From positions 28,042,131-28,106,130 of the forward strand of contig NC_045140.1 of the NCBI RefSeq assembly GCF_008831285.2: 64,000 nucleotides of DNA. The letters are read 5' to 3'. Within the stretch, counting starts at the first letter, position 1. Every line of letters starts with the position of its first letter. This stretch comes from Nymphaea colorata (lineage: Eukaryota > Streptophyta > Magnoliopsida > Nymphaeales > Nymphaeaceae). Below the pieces are notes generated by a model. That model did no database searches. It was not told the DNA's origin and saw only the letters and a list, made by a program, of their open reading frames with translations. Shown here piece after piece: positions 44,099-57,310 of this stretch. A program made the position numbers and the translations under genes.

Positions 44099-46939
44099 GG
44101 GAGAGGGGGTGGTATCTGAGCCACTTCAATTTTGCAATTTTCTCAAGCTTCCACATTCTATATTTGGAACTGAGTAGATGTGTATTATGTTGACAATAAT
44201 CTGCAATTGATCATCCATCCGTGATACATGAAAAACTGAGATGTGCGAGACATAAAAAAACATAAAGTGAGATAAAATAAGGAACAGCAAGAGTTCAACT
44301 GGAGATATTTCTTCACCCACAGAAGGCCTCCATGGACCTTGGAATCGGCGGTGTGCAGTCCCATTCATATATATGCCTTTAGACAACAAGATATCTCCTT
44401 GTTTTAAGGTGCAGTTAGAATACATTTAGTATCCACATTAGTCGCACAATAAATTCTTTAATTATCTTTAACCGTTCCTTGATGATCCTAATTGCCACCC
44501 ATTGATAGAGATGCTTTCCAAAATGACGACGACATTATCATATGTGCTCACATTATCATCCTCAATATATTAACCTTGTTCAAGATAATCTTCATAATAT
44601 AAAACTAAACTCACACTTGTTGTACATTTGCAAATTTAAGAAGTCACATTTTTTCAAAATAGCTTGTCCATTTAATTTTTATAAGAACCAAGTGAATCGA
44701 TATGACTTTGAATTGGGACACACATATGTATAAACTGAATCTTGTCTTCTATTGATCCTAACTACCTGCACTCATGATATCAGTCATTTTAACTTGAGTT
44801 TCTCTCAATTTTCCAAAATCATTTGCATAATTTTTTAACAAGCATTGGTAATCCATCCATGATATCTAAGAATTTACTAATTGAGAATCTTTATAATCCA
44901 ATGCTCACAGTTGTTTTACACTTTCAAATGTAAAAAGGTCAAATATTTTCGTGATAACTTGTTCTTTTAATTTTTGTAAAAACCATGTCACATGCATGCA
45001 CAGTATTTGATTTGATATTATTGTGTCCAATGAAGATAGAAATATATATGGCGTTAATATGCGTTTGTGCATAGATATATACACACGCATTACAAGCATT
45101 TCCATATTGTATGCGCAAGTTGGTTGTATTTTCTCAATCTCCCAACAATTTTTTTTCCTAAAACAACCTTCCTGGTCAGTGTAAAGTGTAAAGTGTAAAG
45201 TGTAAAGTGTAAAGTGTAAAGTGTAAAGTGTATTCATGCTGCTTCAGTGAAGATTGGCTTGTCCAAATCGAGCAGATTTCGGATTTTCTCAGTCACTAAA
45301 AAAGGACGGTTCAAAATTTCCACAAGCAGATCAATTGCGTTTACGGGTCTTTCGTTTTGTTGAGTACATCTATTCCATTGGATCAGAAAAACTTAAACTG
45401 TGAGCACCAGCTTAGGTTATACGTAGTACAAATGATTTTGCATGCACCTTTAGTTCAAGGTGGGCAAATTGCCTCCCTAAAACTTGAGGTTCAATGAGAA
45501 AATTTTCGTTCAGTAGCATTTCCTATAGAATAGTTATAACCGTTTCATTTTTCATAATTGCCTCAATTTTTTATTTGTTTTAACTTATTTTTATGCTTGT
45601 CATTTGAAAAAACAAAATCCAGAAAAGGGAACAAATTTAGATGTCACTTGCTTTCCCATAATAACATCAAATGAACATGTTGTTCTACATTTTTTTTTTA
45701 TTTAAGACGTCATGTTGGACTACATTTTTTTTTATTTAGATTATCTTTTATTTATTGTTCTATGTATTTGTATACAAGTCAAAATTTCTTTAATACGTGA
45801 TGAACTATTGTTTCATACAATCACTGATTACCTTTTCGTGAATATATTTACCTTCATACAATATCGCTCGACTTTAACAAAAATTTAAGAAAATTTTTTC
45901 TTTTTCTATTCGTTCATATTAAATTCGAAGATTATCACATTTCAATTCAAAGAACAACTTGAAAATTATTTTTAGCTCAATCAAGAAAACCTGAAAGAGA
46001 TGAATCAACAAGCTTTTTCCAAAAACACATTGGGCATGCATGCATATGAAGATGCAATTATACTATTGTCCCATTAAAATAAATTTTAAGTTTCACTCTG
46101 ATGTACATTCACCACGTGAAATATCTCGTTAGCTACATCTTTTTATGTGCACGTTGCCCTAAAAAATTACATAATTTTTTACAACTACTTGGTAGATATT
46201 GCATTAATTTTCCCTCCAAAGACAATGCAGTAAACTAACGTTTTGTACACACATTATGGAGTTTATCAAATGTAAATATTAAAAAAGGACACTCCATACT
46301 CCGTTCAGGCACAATATACCGTCCCACTTGGCCCACTTGGGCAGTCCTTTCCTTGGTGCTTTCCTTTTATTCCGTTCAAAATTGAGAGCATAACGCGGAG
46401 TTCTAGGAAATGCCTCGCACCTCCAACGCATCCCTTTGGTCGGGAAACTGCCGACTAAGTAGCAAAAGCGACTTTTCTTTTTTCTTTCTTTTTACATTAA
46501 ATATAATATTTAAATGAAAAGAATTTGACATGAAAGAATCTCACGGTAGGGTCCTGTATCTCTTTTTTTTTTTTTTTTCCTTTCCTTCCTACTTTCACTC
46601 CTCTAAAAAATAGACCCCCCTTTCTTTGTTTTGCAATTGAATAGATTATCTTAGGAGATTTAGATGGACTACGTCAGATTATGTATAATTGATCCTTTAG
46701 TTATATACTCAACGTTTTTGGCACACACAGCATGTTGGGGGTTGTAATGAACAGTTGCGGACACTAGTCCCACAAATTTTCATTATTTTCATGTTAATAT
46801 ATTCAATTATTTGCTTACGTATTGGTATCTTAAATATATGAGAAGTTCTTAAAATAATGTCTTTCATACCAAATTTTTTGGTTCAGCCACTGCCAATGCC
46901 AATGAAAGATCTCAAATCACTAGATCTAAAGTATCTATA
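44099..46939. other. Intergenic, no gene recognised
   Basis: AT-rich, with the heptamer array at 45178-45232 and short T-rich duplications near 45690-45740. Short open frames occur but none shows recognisable protein similarity. Confidence 0.4.
45178..45232. repeat. Heptamer tandem array (GTAAAGT)n
   Basis: Seven perfect GTAAAGT units plus partial units at each end. The unit is seven bases like the plant telomere repeat, but the sequence is not TTTAGGG. Confidence 0.95.
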
Positions 46940-47260
46940 AGCTTGAGCACCAGCCAGGCTGCTGGTAGTTACCTGGGCCCAGACTTGGAAAAAAGGGCAC
47001 TGGGCCGACTCAATAAATTTATCGGGATAGCCTGGGTGGGCCCGATAAGACCGAATGAGCCATATAATTTTTTAATACTTATTTTATTAATGTTTAAATA
47101 TAATTATAATATTTTATTATGATTAATTATATTTATATATTATTTTATATTAAAAATATATTTTTAATTTAATTGGATCAAGCTCGAACTCGGGCTTTGA
47201 TTGTCGGGCCCAAGCCCTAGTTTCAGGTGCCAGGTTGATCCAATGCCCAAGCTTAAGTAT
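46940..47260. repeat. Dispersed repeat: GCCCGA-rich arms around an AT-rich core (second copy)
   Basis: GGGCCGACTCAATAAATTT and GGTGGGCCCGATAAGACCG, an AT-only core near 47070-47170, then CGAACTCGGGCTTTG and 'GATCCAATGCCCAAGCTTAA'. It has the same plan as 40570-40910. Confidence 0.5.
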
Positions 47261-50200
47261 GGATCACATAATTTTCACAGATGAAATCCACATGGACGTT
47301 TATCTAACAGAATGCAGAAATGATTTCGAATCAGCTGACCTAAAATTCAAGGCTACCAAACTTAACCTTAATTTAGCAGGCAAGATTTGTACTTGTACAT
47401 CAAAGAGAGTTAGCCATAACTATAATTTAATTATAAAGATGGAGCTGCCACAGGACAATGGTGGAAGTGGCAATAGCTATTTTGCAATGACATTGAGTAC
47501 ATCACAACAAAGCAATTGATGATTTGTTAATCAATCAAAAGTCAACATATTCATATAGGACATATACGTTTTTATGTACAACTTAAAACACTGAAAATCT
47601 TGACAAGTGGCCGTGTCTTGAAGTCTAAATATAAGTGCGGATGTCATCGTCACAATATAGACCTACAAAATGGTGTAGTCATGAATAGCTTTAATGCTTT
47701 TTTTTTTCCCTTAATATTTAGTTAGTGGAAACTGTTTTGAGTGTAAAATCTCTAAGGTTATGTTTTTATTCAGAGATTGAGTGGACATACAGTACATCTT
47801 TCAATTTTAGTGTCACGCTACTATTACAACAAAAAAGAATAACATATCGGAATGTGACAATTGCTATGAGGCTCGAACCTCAAACCCTTTCAATGAGAGC
47901 CACCTTGATGCCTGATTGTTTTATTACTCTTGAGGCTTAATAGGTCCTTTGGGGTTGTTCTTCTTTAGCTTCATTGAGTACGATTTGAATCTAAAATTCT
48001 CTCTCTCTCTTTTTTTTTTTTGGATACACCGATGGGATCCAGCTCGGATTTCTTTACGGAATCCAATCCATTGGGCACCCTTGAAGTTGACAATAAGCCG
48101 TACTGAACAAAATCATGCGTTCAACGATATTCAATGTAGACTAGAAGTGCTTTCTACGTTTCAAGTTCTAAGTTGTTGATACTTTATCCAAGTCCAACAC
48201 TATGGATGTGTTCAGGATTATCGATTTGATAAAACTTCACATTTTGGTTAGTCCTTCAAAACTAAAAATGCATTTGATTTAAAATAATCAAGTATTCACA
48301 ATTTCGAAATCTCTAATCTTGGCAATGGTCTACAATCAGACATAAGTGTTGGATAATTAATATATCTATCCAAAGGAAAATTATTTCTAAAACTGCTTGA
48401 GTGTAGGTTAACGTAAATTCAAGGGTAGCTTGGCAATGAGAACATTGACAAACTGTTACACTATTTCATAAATCTGCAACCCCTTAAAGAACATCCGCAA
48501 ACCCCTAACTGGTTGGCTAGCTGCAAAGGTGAAGATAAGCGGGTCTCTGTGGGGCATATGCTCCATGAAGCCCACTCTAAAACCTTAATTCAATGGTTGG
48601 ACTTGGGTAGACTTAGGTCTAGTTATATGGAGCATCTCTACGATACTCGTGTCACTGCCCATGGAAAAAAAATTTCTGGCTCCATCCCTGGCTAGCTGGA
48701 TGAGTCAGTAATTGTGAGAGACCATAGGTTGGCTTGATTCTCATTGACATCAAAGTTTCCTTTGCAAGCCCAATCATGCAGAGGCCTTGGAGGCGATGCT
48801 TCATATTCATAAATAACGTATCAGAGTTTAAATGGTGAGATTTTTCTCCGGTATAATACGATGAGCTTGAAAAAAAAAAAGAAAAATATGATAATTTTTT
48901 AAAAATTTTAAAAAACTAAAAATAAAAGGAAATAAAATAAGTGAGAAACTAATAACACAAACATCAAAAGATAAGTATATTTATAATAAATAAAACTAGA
49001 AAATTAAAAAAAAATGTTGGTATTAAAAAAATAGAAAAATGAAAAAGTGAAAAAACATGAAAAAAATGGGTTAAAAAGGCTTTCGCTGCAATGGTGTCCT
49101 GCAAATTAATTGCCTGTCTAGGAATCCATCCACCGGAAGAAATAGTCCACATTTACCAATTCAGCATAAATTATAATCTATATTCTTACATTTTTTGGCA
49201 GTGAAGTGTTTGAATAATGCTTGATACCATGGCGTGCCAAACCTTTTCATTTTTCTAATTGCAATTGGGTTGCATTTGGACAGCTTTTTGCTACTGTGTT
49301 GGCCTACGAGTTCGAATTAAAACCTTTCTTGGCCCGAGCCCTGCTGGGTTCCTTTTCCTTGCGCCATAGTCACCTTTTTCCTTTTAACACGAGACTTTAC
49401 CGCAAGGTTTATTTAAGAGCAAACACAGTAACAAACGGTGTTTAGGAGTTATTTTCTTAATTTCAGGACACATTTAATAGTCCGGGAAAGTGTGAGTCTG
49501 CAGGTCTAGTTTTTCTTCACTGCCCTTTCCTATGGAATGCTACTAGTGAAGCAATAATTTATCAGAAAATTTCCTCGTGTTTGTAGGGAAAATGTGAATC
49601 ACAAAATACTCCCCATATGAGGTCAAAGGAAGTAGAGGATGTTATGCGAATCAAGCAGCCGAAAATGACTTTAGGAAGTTTAATCCCTTTACTTGGTCAG
49701 TAAGACTGTCTACTTCATGTTTAAATCTAATGGACTCTGTCATGCTTGAATGAACTCCTCATCTGAATTAAGGTTTGAAACATGCTTTGTAAAATCCAAA
49801 GGTAATGAGCATAGGATGAAGCCAATGGCCTCTATTCTAAGTGGTGGAATGAACCATTCACCTTAAAATAAAAAAAAAGTTAAATCCCGTTTGTAAATTA
49901 GTACACCTGCATATAAAGGGCGCTACTATGTGTCATATATCCTCATTATTTGTTGTTTTATGTATAATTCAAAACTTGTATATTTAAATTAAACGTATTT
50001 TTTGTTATCTTTAAAATGTATAAATGATATTTTCTTGTTAATTCGTTTATGATTTCATTTAATTTTCAAAACCCGGTATTCACCCATATCTTCTCTTGCA
50101 TGAGTTTCAGGAACAGATGTAAGCCGTATGCACGAATCAAATGCCTCGTAACGCTCCCAAAATGGTTAGTTCTTCTTTCTTCTCTTTCGTGTATCCTACA

Positions 50201-51640
50201 TTACTCACCATGTGGAAAATGATGCAGTCAACCAACTTCATGCATGCCAACGTCTTGAAATGTGTTGGTAATATTTTTTGGAGAAATCTCTCGACGAAGA
50301 TGTTTGAAGGAGAAGTTGGATGAGTTCTGAAAGGCTCGGTGATGCTTCAAATGAGCAACATCTCGGAGGCTTAGTTAAAAGGCGTGTTTGGCAGATGTAA
50401 CAGCTAGCGGCGCAGATCTGGATCCGCAAGTTTTCCATTTATCGGGAAGACAGGAACTTCGAAGATCCAGAAAACCCTGGATATTGGTCTCCCGAGCTCT
50501 TACTGGCCGGACGGTTTTCTTCAGCTTTGCCGGTAGTCGGAGAACGAGTGGCGCGGAGGCGAACTACGTGGCCCTCCCGACTTCGCGCAAGCCAGGCAAT
50601 AAACAAATGTAGAAAGACAATAAAGAAAAGGTAAAAGGACAAGAACTGCAGCTTTGGTCAGCGCGCAGCCCCCAACAGAGGAAGAGATGGCGATAGTCCC
50701 CTCTTGGCCCGCCAAAAGGTGACCTAAGCTCGGCTCGGCTCGGCTCAGATAAACCTGGTCCTATATGAACGCGTGTCAAGCCACAGAACCGGAGTCCATC
50801 ATTTGGACCTGCTTTCGATTCAGAAGGCGTTGGTTTCATGCACCTTTTCTCCTTAAACAGGAGCAGGAAACCGTTTTGAGTGCATCAAAGTTTGGTCGGT
50901 AACTTGAAACAAGAAAACAAATTCGACCAGCCAAATCGAGGCGATAAAACATTGTTTAACACGGAATTTTACAAAGGGTTCCCTCTGCGTTTGAGATATT
51001 AACAAAGAAAAAGCTCATTCCTTTGTTAGCCAATTCCCTTCGATTGGATTACGTTTCATCGCTCCAATTGCATGACGAAGATATTGTTAAACGAAAATAA
51101 CAACTCATATTGAATTTGGCAACAGTCATTTAAGCTCTGAAAAACTTAACTTTCTTAACTTTTACCTGCACAAAAAGACATCTATTTGATGGTTAATCTG
51201 ACGTTTGAAGTTATCTAATGTTGACGCAAATATCAGATACGTGACAACGAATTTTAGCTATGTAATTACATTATAAAAAACCAACGATCGACAGTTTGAG
51301 AGATATCAGATTACAAATAAGTGGTGTTAAGATTTATGGTAGCCTCGAATGTAAGATCCAAAGTTATCATATGAGTAAAAGATCCACATTTCTTTTATTT
51401 TATAATTGGTTTAATCAGTTCTTAGTCTTTTTTTTTTATGTCATTTCGTATCGTACAATAGTCAAACACGAAGCGTAACCCTCGGTTAAACTGAAAATTT
51501 AGCAAATGTGAGCAAAATATGAGGCCTCTATTAACAAAATTAAGTAAATAAGTGCCTTGCATTACGTTACGACAAAAGGATGGTCCTCAAGATGAAACTT
51601 TTTTCCAAAATGTTACATCATATACGTGTCGAGGGCAGAC
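47261..51640. other. Intergenic, no gene recognised
   Basis: Mostly AT-rich. Around 48660-48700 there is a TTTCTGGCTCCATCCCTGG repeat end. At 50390-50760 the base composition becomes GC-rich and includes GCTCGG tandem units near 50727-50745, but no protein family is recognisable in any frame. Confidence 0.4.
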
Positions 51641-51649
51641 TGCTTAAGT

Positions 51650-51925
51650 ACGAGTCAACGTAGAGAAAAGAAGCGCGCCGAGCCGAGTGGGCAGAAGATC
51701 GGAGGGTTCTGGAACTCCCCGGCGCCAAAGAGGGAAGGTGACGTGTCACTCTCGTGGTTCCCGTCCCCCAACCTCCGATAAACACCCGCGAGAATTCCCC
51801 CTTTTTATAATGTCAGATATTTTTATTCCGACTCGCACGGGGAGGATCTCTCTCTCTCGTCTTCCTTCGCCTTCCACGACGTCCCTCTGGCGATCACGCT
51901 CGATCGGAGCCCGGGATCAGGTTAC
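51650..51925 (+). promoter_or_regulatory. Promoter-like segment with possible non-coding first exon
   Basis: GC-rich island in AT-rich surroundings. In order on the plus strand: TTCTGGAAC (heat-shock-element-like inverted TTC/GAA), GTGACGTGTCAC (ACGTG core in an almost perfect palindrome), TTTTTATAATG (TATA-like, about 51803-51813), then a CT-rich leader typical of plant 5' UTRs. A good donor follows, CCCGGGATCAG|GTTACT at 51919/51920. The gene behind it was not identified: downstream sequence has only short upstream-type frames, e.g. one starting at 52353. Confidence 0.45.
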
Positions 51926-54028
51926 TCTCTTGCCGTCTCCTCCCGTGTAGCTCATGGCTAGGGCTCGGTTTTCATCTCATCTTCCTATCTCGAGGCCGTT
52001 GCCTCCTTGAGATCTGCGTTTGTTTTTTTTTTTTGTTTCCCTTTTTCTTCGATTTTCTGGCGGCTTCATTGTCTATCTTTTTGCTGATGCGAGTGAGATG
52101 CGTTTTCCGATCCGTTTTCCGTTTTTGGCGGAATTCTAGCTGAAATCTGGTGCCGAGTTGCCGTCGATCAGGTCTTCGGCAGTTCTGATGGTTTTCTTCC
52201 TCGGACTTCTGACGTTGTTTCGGTTAATAGTAGTTTTTTTCTATTTTGCTGTTATCTTATTTATTTATTTATTTTGACATATAGTTAAGTTCTGCATGTG
52301 GATTACTTGCCTGTTGATCCTTCCTGGCCCCTGGTAGACGAAACGGGCTCAAGATGGCCTGGCGGATGCTATCCTCATGGCATTATCTCCTGGAGACGGA
52401 ACCTGTCCGTGGTTGCCGTTCCGTTTAGATGAAGAACGAGCGTTATTTTGCCTTTGACAGCTTTAGGATGCTTCATTAAGACTATCCTGACTATTCAAGA
52501 GTGAAACTTAGGCTCGAAGCATTCATTCCTTATTATCCTGCAGCTCTTTGTTTCGCCGATCCTCGTGCTCCTGATTATTCCTCGCGGTAGTGAGTGTAAT
52601 TTGCTTGTCGCGTGTTGTCGACCGCTTGGCACGTTGAAATATAAGAGAGTTGTTTTGATTAGGCTGGTTCATTTTAGGTTTAGTTAGGTTTAACACAGGT
52701 AAGAAGTGAATGAATCCTCTGGCTCTGGTAGTTCGACGTGTTGGAAATCGTGTATTCTCATTTCTTTGCCTCGTGTCTTGTCGAAGGCTCAGTTGCTACC
52801 GTCAACGTTGTTGTTGTTGTTGTGGACTTTTTCTCTGTTGTTTTTTCTTTTGGATCTCACAAGGGCATTATGTGAGTCGATAAACGGTTGTATATTTCTA
52901 GAGAAGTGTTATATTTGAAAACGGGGATGTTTTCCACCGCTTTCGTTCTCTGTTTCAAATAAACAAGTTGATAATCGGGGATTAATTTACTTACAGTACT
53001 TTGTGATTCGTTTGTACCTCAGTGCCACTTGTTCGTATTTCTATAAGTGCTTCACACTCGTTCTGTCTACATAATTTCTTGTGCGTCTCTGTGCTCATAC
53101 TTCCCTTGCTTATTTGCTTTGTGGGCAATCAAGTTATGGGGTGAGTGCCTCCTTGTTTCTTTTCAATCTTTTTTGGCAGATGCGGCTATGGGCTTTGTTA
53201 GCGTAAGGGAGAAGCTGTGTTGTATGGCACTATAGATATGTTGTATAAAAAGCCTAAGGAATGTCCATGTTGGGTAAAAACGAAAGGTGAACAACGTGTC
53301 CATCTATGTGCAGTAGTGGTCTTCTTTCATGAAGGCTATACGTATTACTTACTACTTAGGGGTTGCAAAATTGGCTCAGCAAGGGATGAAATTCTAAGTT
53401 TAACAAGTGGGTGTGTGATTGCAATCATTGCATAACAAAAAAGTTGCAGGTATTTTTGTCTTTAACATTGATAGAGGTAATTAACTCATACATTTCATTG
53501 GTAGATGACATGTAAATGTCCTCAGGCTTTTTGTGGAGTGTAATGTGAGACATGGTGACATTTATTAAAGATCTTTATACTTCACTTCTGTCATTCCTTA
53601 CAAGAGTGCTTCTCTTGAGATAAAATTGTCTTCTTCAATGCAAACAATAAGGTTGAGTGTTTGAACGAGAAAAACTCTTTGAAAAAGTCTTGTTATAGTC
53701 CGGTTATGTAGTCAGCACTATTATATGTGTGAGACTAATTCTGTGGTCGATGTTTTTGTAAAAAGGCTCTTCAAGAAAGTCTTGTTGATCGTTGGTTATA
53801 TAGTCAATGCTATTGTGTTGTGTGAGATTAAGTCTATGGTGGATGTTAGTTGTGCAAATATGATCAAAGCAAGTTGATTTTGCTTGCTTCAAGCTTGTCT
53901 AATTGCCAAATATAGCCTTTGTTCCGTGTTTGGGTTCACTGTGTCATGAACCAGTTTTGGTTCATTACAAGTTGGAACTTGATCCATTGGGACCAAACTT
54001 TTTTTAGGATGATATATACAAACCAAAA

Positions 54029-54560
54029 ATATTGACATTGACATTGAAACATTTGTCTGCATTTATTTATTTGCCAGTGACTGATATATGACTGGTACTC
54101 AAAATACTTAATGCATATAACATCAAAAGTTTACGTTAACCAAGTCAAGCCTCTCCATCCCTGTTCAGAGTTCAAACTTGGTTGGTCTGGATGGTGACCT
54201 CATATCAAGCTTATGAATTATGAAAATTCTTGGATAATTTTAGATGATTGATCTATTCTTACCCAGCTAAGCTTGTAGTTTTTAAAATATTGACAATGAC
54301 ATTGAAACATTTGTCTGCATTTATTTATTTGCCAGTGACTGATATATGACTGGTACTCAAAATACTTAATGCATATAACATCAAAAGTTTACGTTAACCA
54401 AGTCAAGCCTCTCCATCCCTGTTCAGAGTTCAAACTTGGTTGGTCTGGATGGTGACCTCATATCAAGCTTATGAATTATGAAAATTCTTGGATAATTTTA
54501 GATGATTGAGGATCGCCACTCTTCTATTCTTACCCAGCTAAGCTTGTAGTTTTTAGAGGT
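54029..54560. repeat. 258-bp direct tandem duplication, nearly identical
   Basis: The unit starting ATTGACATTGACATTGAAAC at about 54031 recurs at about 54289. The second unit carries a 13-base insertion (GGATCGCCACTCT) near its end. The near identity implies a recent event. Confidence 0.9.
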
Positions 54561-56930
54561 ATCCTTAAAGGATATTTCCATACTACCTGCTTCACTTTTA
54601 TGATGAGGCAACATATGCATGAGTTCCAACTTCCATGGTGCACCTTTCTGTTTATCTGAGTTTAGGAAATTTTGCTAGTCAAGTATTGCTGTTCATTATT
54701 TAAGAGGCAAATTTCCAGTTACCTAGCATGAGGAAACCCCTAATCAATAGTTTTATGTCTGGTAAGGCCTAAGGGTGTGGTTTGCAATGCTTACAGTGTT
54801 GCGGCCATTGTTTTCCTCCCTACTAATCTGGTTTAGGGAAGAGAACAATGTCCCCATTTAATGATTCCAGTGCTTCACCTTAAGGCTAGGATATTTTTCA
54901 GGGGGTGTTAATTTAACATGTAGTTTCTGCGGTAACTTCATCTTTGTTTATTCTATCAACAACTTTTGGGCATGTCCACAGAATGAAATGTAGCTCATTC
55001 TCCCACAGTATCAAAGACAGGAGCTGAAACTCGGCTGATAGTCTTGGAACTCTCCCAAAGCATTTAAGAAAATTGAAAATCTGTGAGATGCACATGAAAA
55101 AGCAAGGATGTATAAGAAGGTTCCAGAACATAGCAAGATGGACTGCTGATGCTACCATTGTGATAAATGATAATGGTCTAATATCATCTTATTCAAAATG
55201 TTGCAATACTTTAAGTTTCAGACACTGTTGAATTTGTGGAGGCAATCTCCACAATATGATCTGTTGCTGATTGCTTTATGTGCACCATCTTTCTGTCTCT
55301 ACGTAAGGATTTCTCTTCTTTTTTGCTTGAGGCAAAAGAAAGTTCTACAAGTCATATTCAATGGTGCACTGAGGAAACCAATGATTGACATTCTGATTGT
55401 AGACTGCTTGCTGCTGTGTAATTTCTAAAGTATCCGAAGAAATAGGTGTTTTATCATCCTTCATAAAAATCCTGTGATGATAGTGATCAAGCCAAGGGTT
55501 TTAATTGCTATTAAAGTTGGTCCAGAGAAGCATGAAAACATCCAAGGAAATTGTTTGATGCATGGGTAGATGCACAGGCTTCCACTTTATAATTCATCAT
55601 CAAAGCTAAGTAAATCTTCTTAGTGATAGTGGATGACTTCTCCAGGCATTATGACTTATATGAGTTAATGGCAGTGGATATATTTCGGAAGTGTATGTGT
55701 ATACATGCATGTGCTTCTGATGGATTTAATTTGCGTAGATACAATGCTTGCTGGCTGATTCTTGAATTTCAGAATTTGAACTGGTATATGGTAAATTGTT
55801 TTTCCCTCTTATACTATATTATATGGTGCCATGGTGGACAATTTTTTTCTTAAAACATTATGTGTCAGTTAAACAATATGAGTTCTGGATGTAGAATATG
55901 GTGGTGTAGACTGTAGAGAGACCCATTAGGTGAGGTTGGTATATTGCAGGTTCTGATGTCACGTTGTCAGTTTGGTGAACTTAATTGGTTGATTTTGCAT
56001 TTGGGACTGAGTAAGTCAAAATGATCTGTTGCATTTGTGAAACCAATGTGTTCTGATTTCTGTTCCAAAGTTGTAAAACCTGGTATCTGAAACTTTCATT
56101 TATTTTGCGTATGTATAAAGGGTGAAAGGGTTGTACTCACTACCCTTTCTGCTCTTGGAAAATGGAGATAGTAAAGTTGAGGACATGGAGGTGTTTCCAG
56201 TGATTTTCCTGCTTGGATATTGTTCTGTTGGAGTTTGTTTCCTGAGAGTTGATGGTAGCTGTCACTTGATGATGAGCTCTGACAATTGAGAATAATATCT
56301 TGTGATGATTTGCTTATTTCCTTATATACATAATATCTTCTGATAACCACTTATTTCTTCATGTTGATTTCAACAAATCAGTTGATGTTTAGTATCATAT
56401 TTGCTTTGTGGATGTATGTATGATTGGAAGGGTTTAGCTTGTTGTTATTCAATTTTTTTATATTCTATTTCTTTATTCCTATGTATGATACATGGCTCCA
56501 CATCTGGTCGATTCTATATAACTGAATTATAGAACCAAACAGTGTTACATGATAGTATAGCCTCTTCTACTGATGATGGGCATCTAGGGACTCACTTTTG
56601 TAACTTGTTACGCAGTGCAGTATAGATGAGAAGTCTGAGCTATATGAACCAGTATTATGGCTCACATGTGCTATTGGTTGCTGGCCTACGTGACTCCTAG
56701 GATAAGGCCATGATACAGAAGCAGGTTTGATTTTTTTTTTGGCGTAAATGCATATTTTTTATTAATTGAAAGCAGAACAATTTAATATTTATATCTTCCT
56801 GCCTGACTGTTGTCGCGTGCTTAGCCATAATGAGGTTTTTTTATGCTTACGTGGTCTTAGTGATCCTTCTCCCTTGGAATGCTGACTGTGATGGTAGCCT
56901 TGCATGTTTTCTTCCTTTTCGTCCTTGGTG

Positions 56931-57310
56931 GTTGTGCTTCATTACATTTCTTCAGCTTAGTGTGTGTTCACAGTATGAGTGTGTCAAGCTTGCCCCGATG
57001 ATGATCTTGCTTGAACTGCCACATTGTCTTCTTTGCAGAATAATTAAATACTGTAGCTGGTTTTGTTGCTAATGGATGACAACCTTTTCACACCTTTTTT
57101 CTTTGTCTTCTAATTAGGAAAGGTTGCCCTTCATTTCATTTCTTCAGCTTAGTGTGTGTTCACAGTATGAGTGTCTCAAGCTTGCCCCGATGATGATCTT
57201 CCTTAAGGTGCCACGTTGTCTTTCTTGCAGAATGATTAAAGGCTAGCTTGTTTTGTTGCTAATGGATGACAGCCTTTTGACACCTTTTTTCCTTGTCTTC
57301 TAATTGAAAA
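56931..57310. repeat. Imperfect tandem duplication, period about 190 bp
   Basis: Both units have TTTCTTCAGCTTAGTGTGTG, AAGCTTGCCCCGATGATGAT and TTGTTGCTAATGGATGACA in the same order. Substitutions and small indels show it is older than the 54-kb duplication. Confidence 0.85.

Noticed and set aside
44126-44425. Minus-strand 99-aa frame
   Set aside because: No recognised domain and the frame runs into a microsatellite flank; not enough evidence for a gene.
45178-45232. Interstitial telomere repeat
   Set aside because: The unit is GTAAAGT (CACTTTA group), which differs from TTTAGGG/CCCTAAA at several positions; no true telomere units are nearby.
47865-47925. tRNA-like TTCGAA-type motif (GAGGCTCGAACCTCAAACC)
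   Set aside because: No cloverleaf can be formed from the neighbouring sequence; acceptor and anticodon arms are lacking.
50388-50840. Protein gene in the GC-rich patch at 50.4-50.8 kb
   Set aside because: Several overlapping short frames on both strands, none with a recognisable domain; composition alone explains them.
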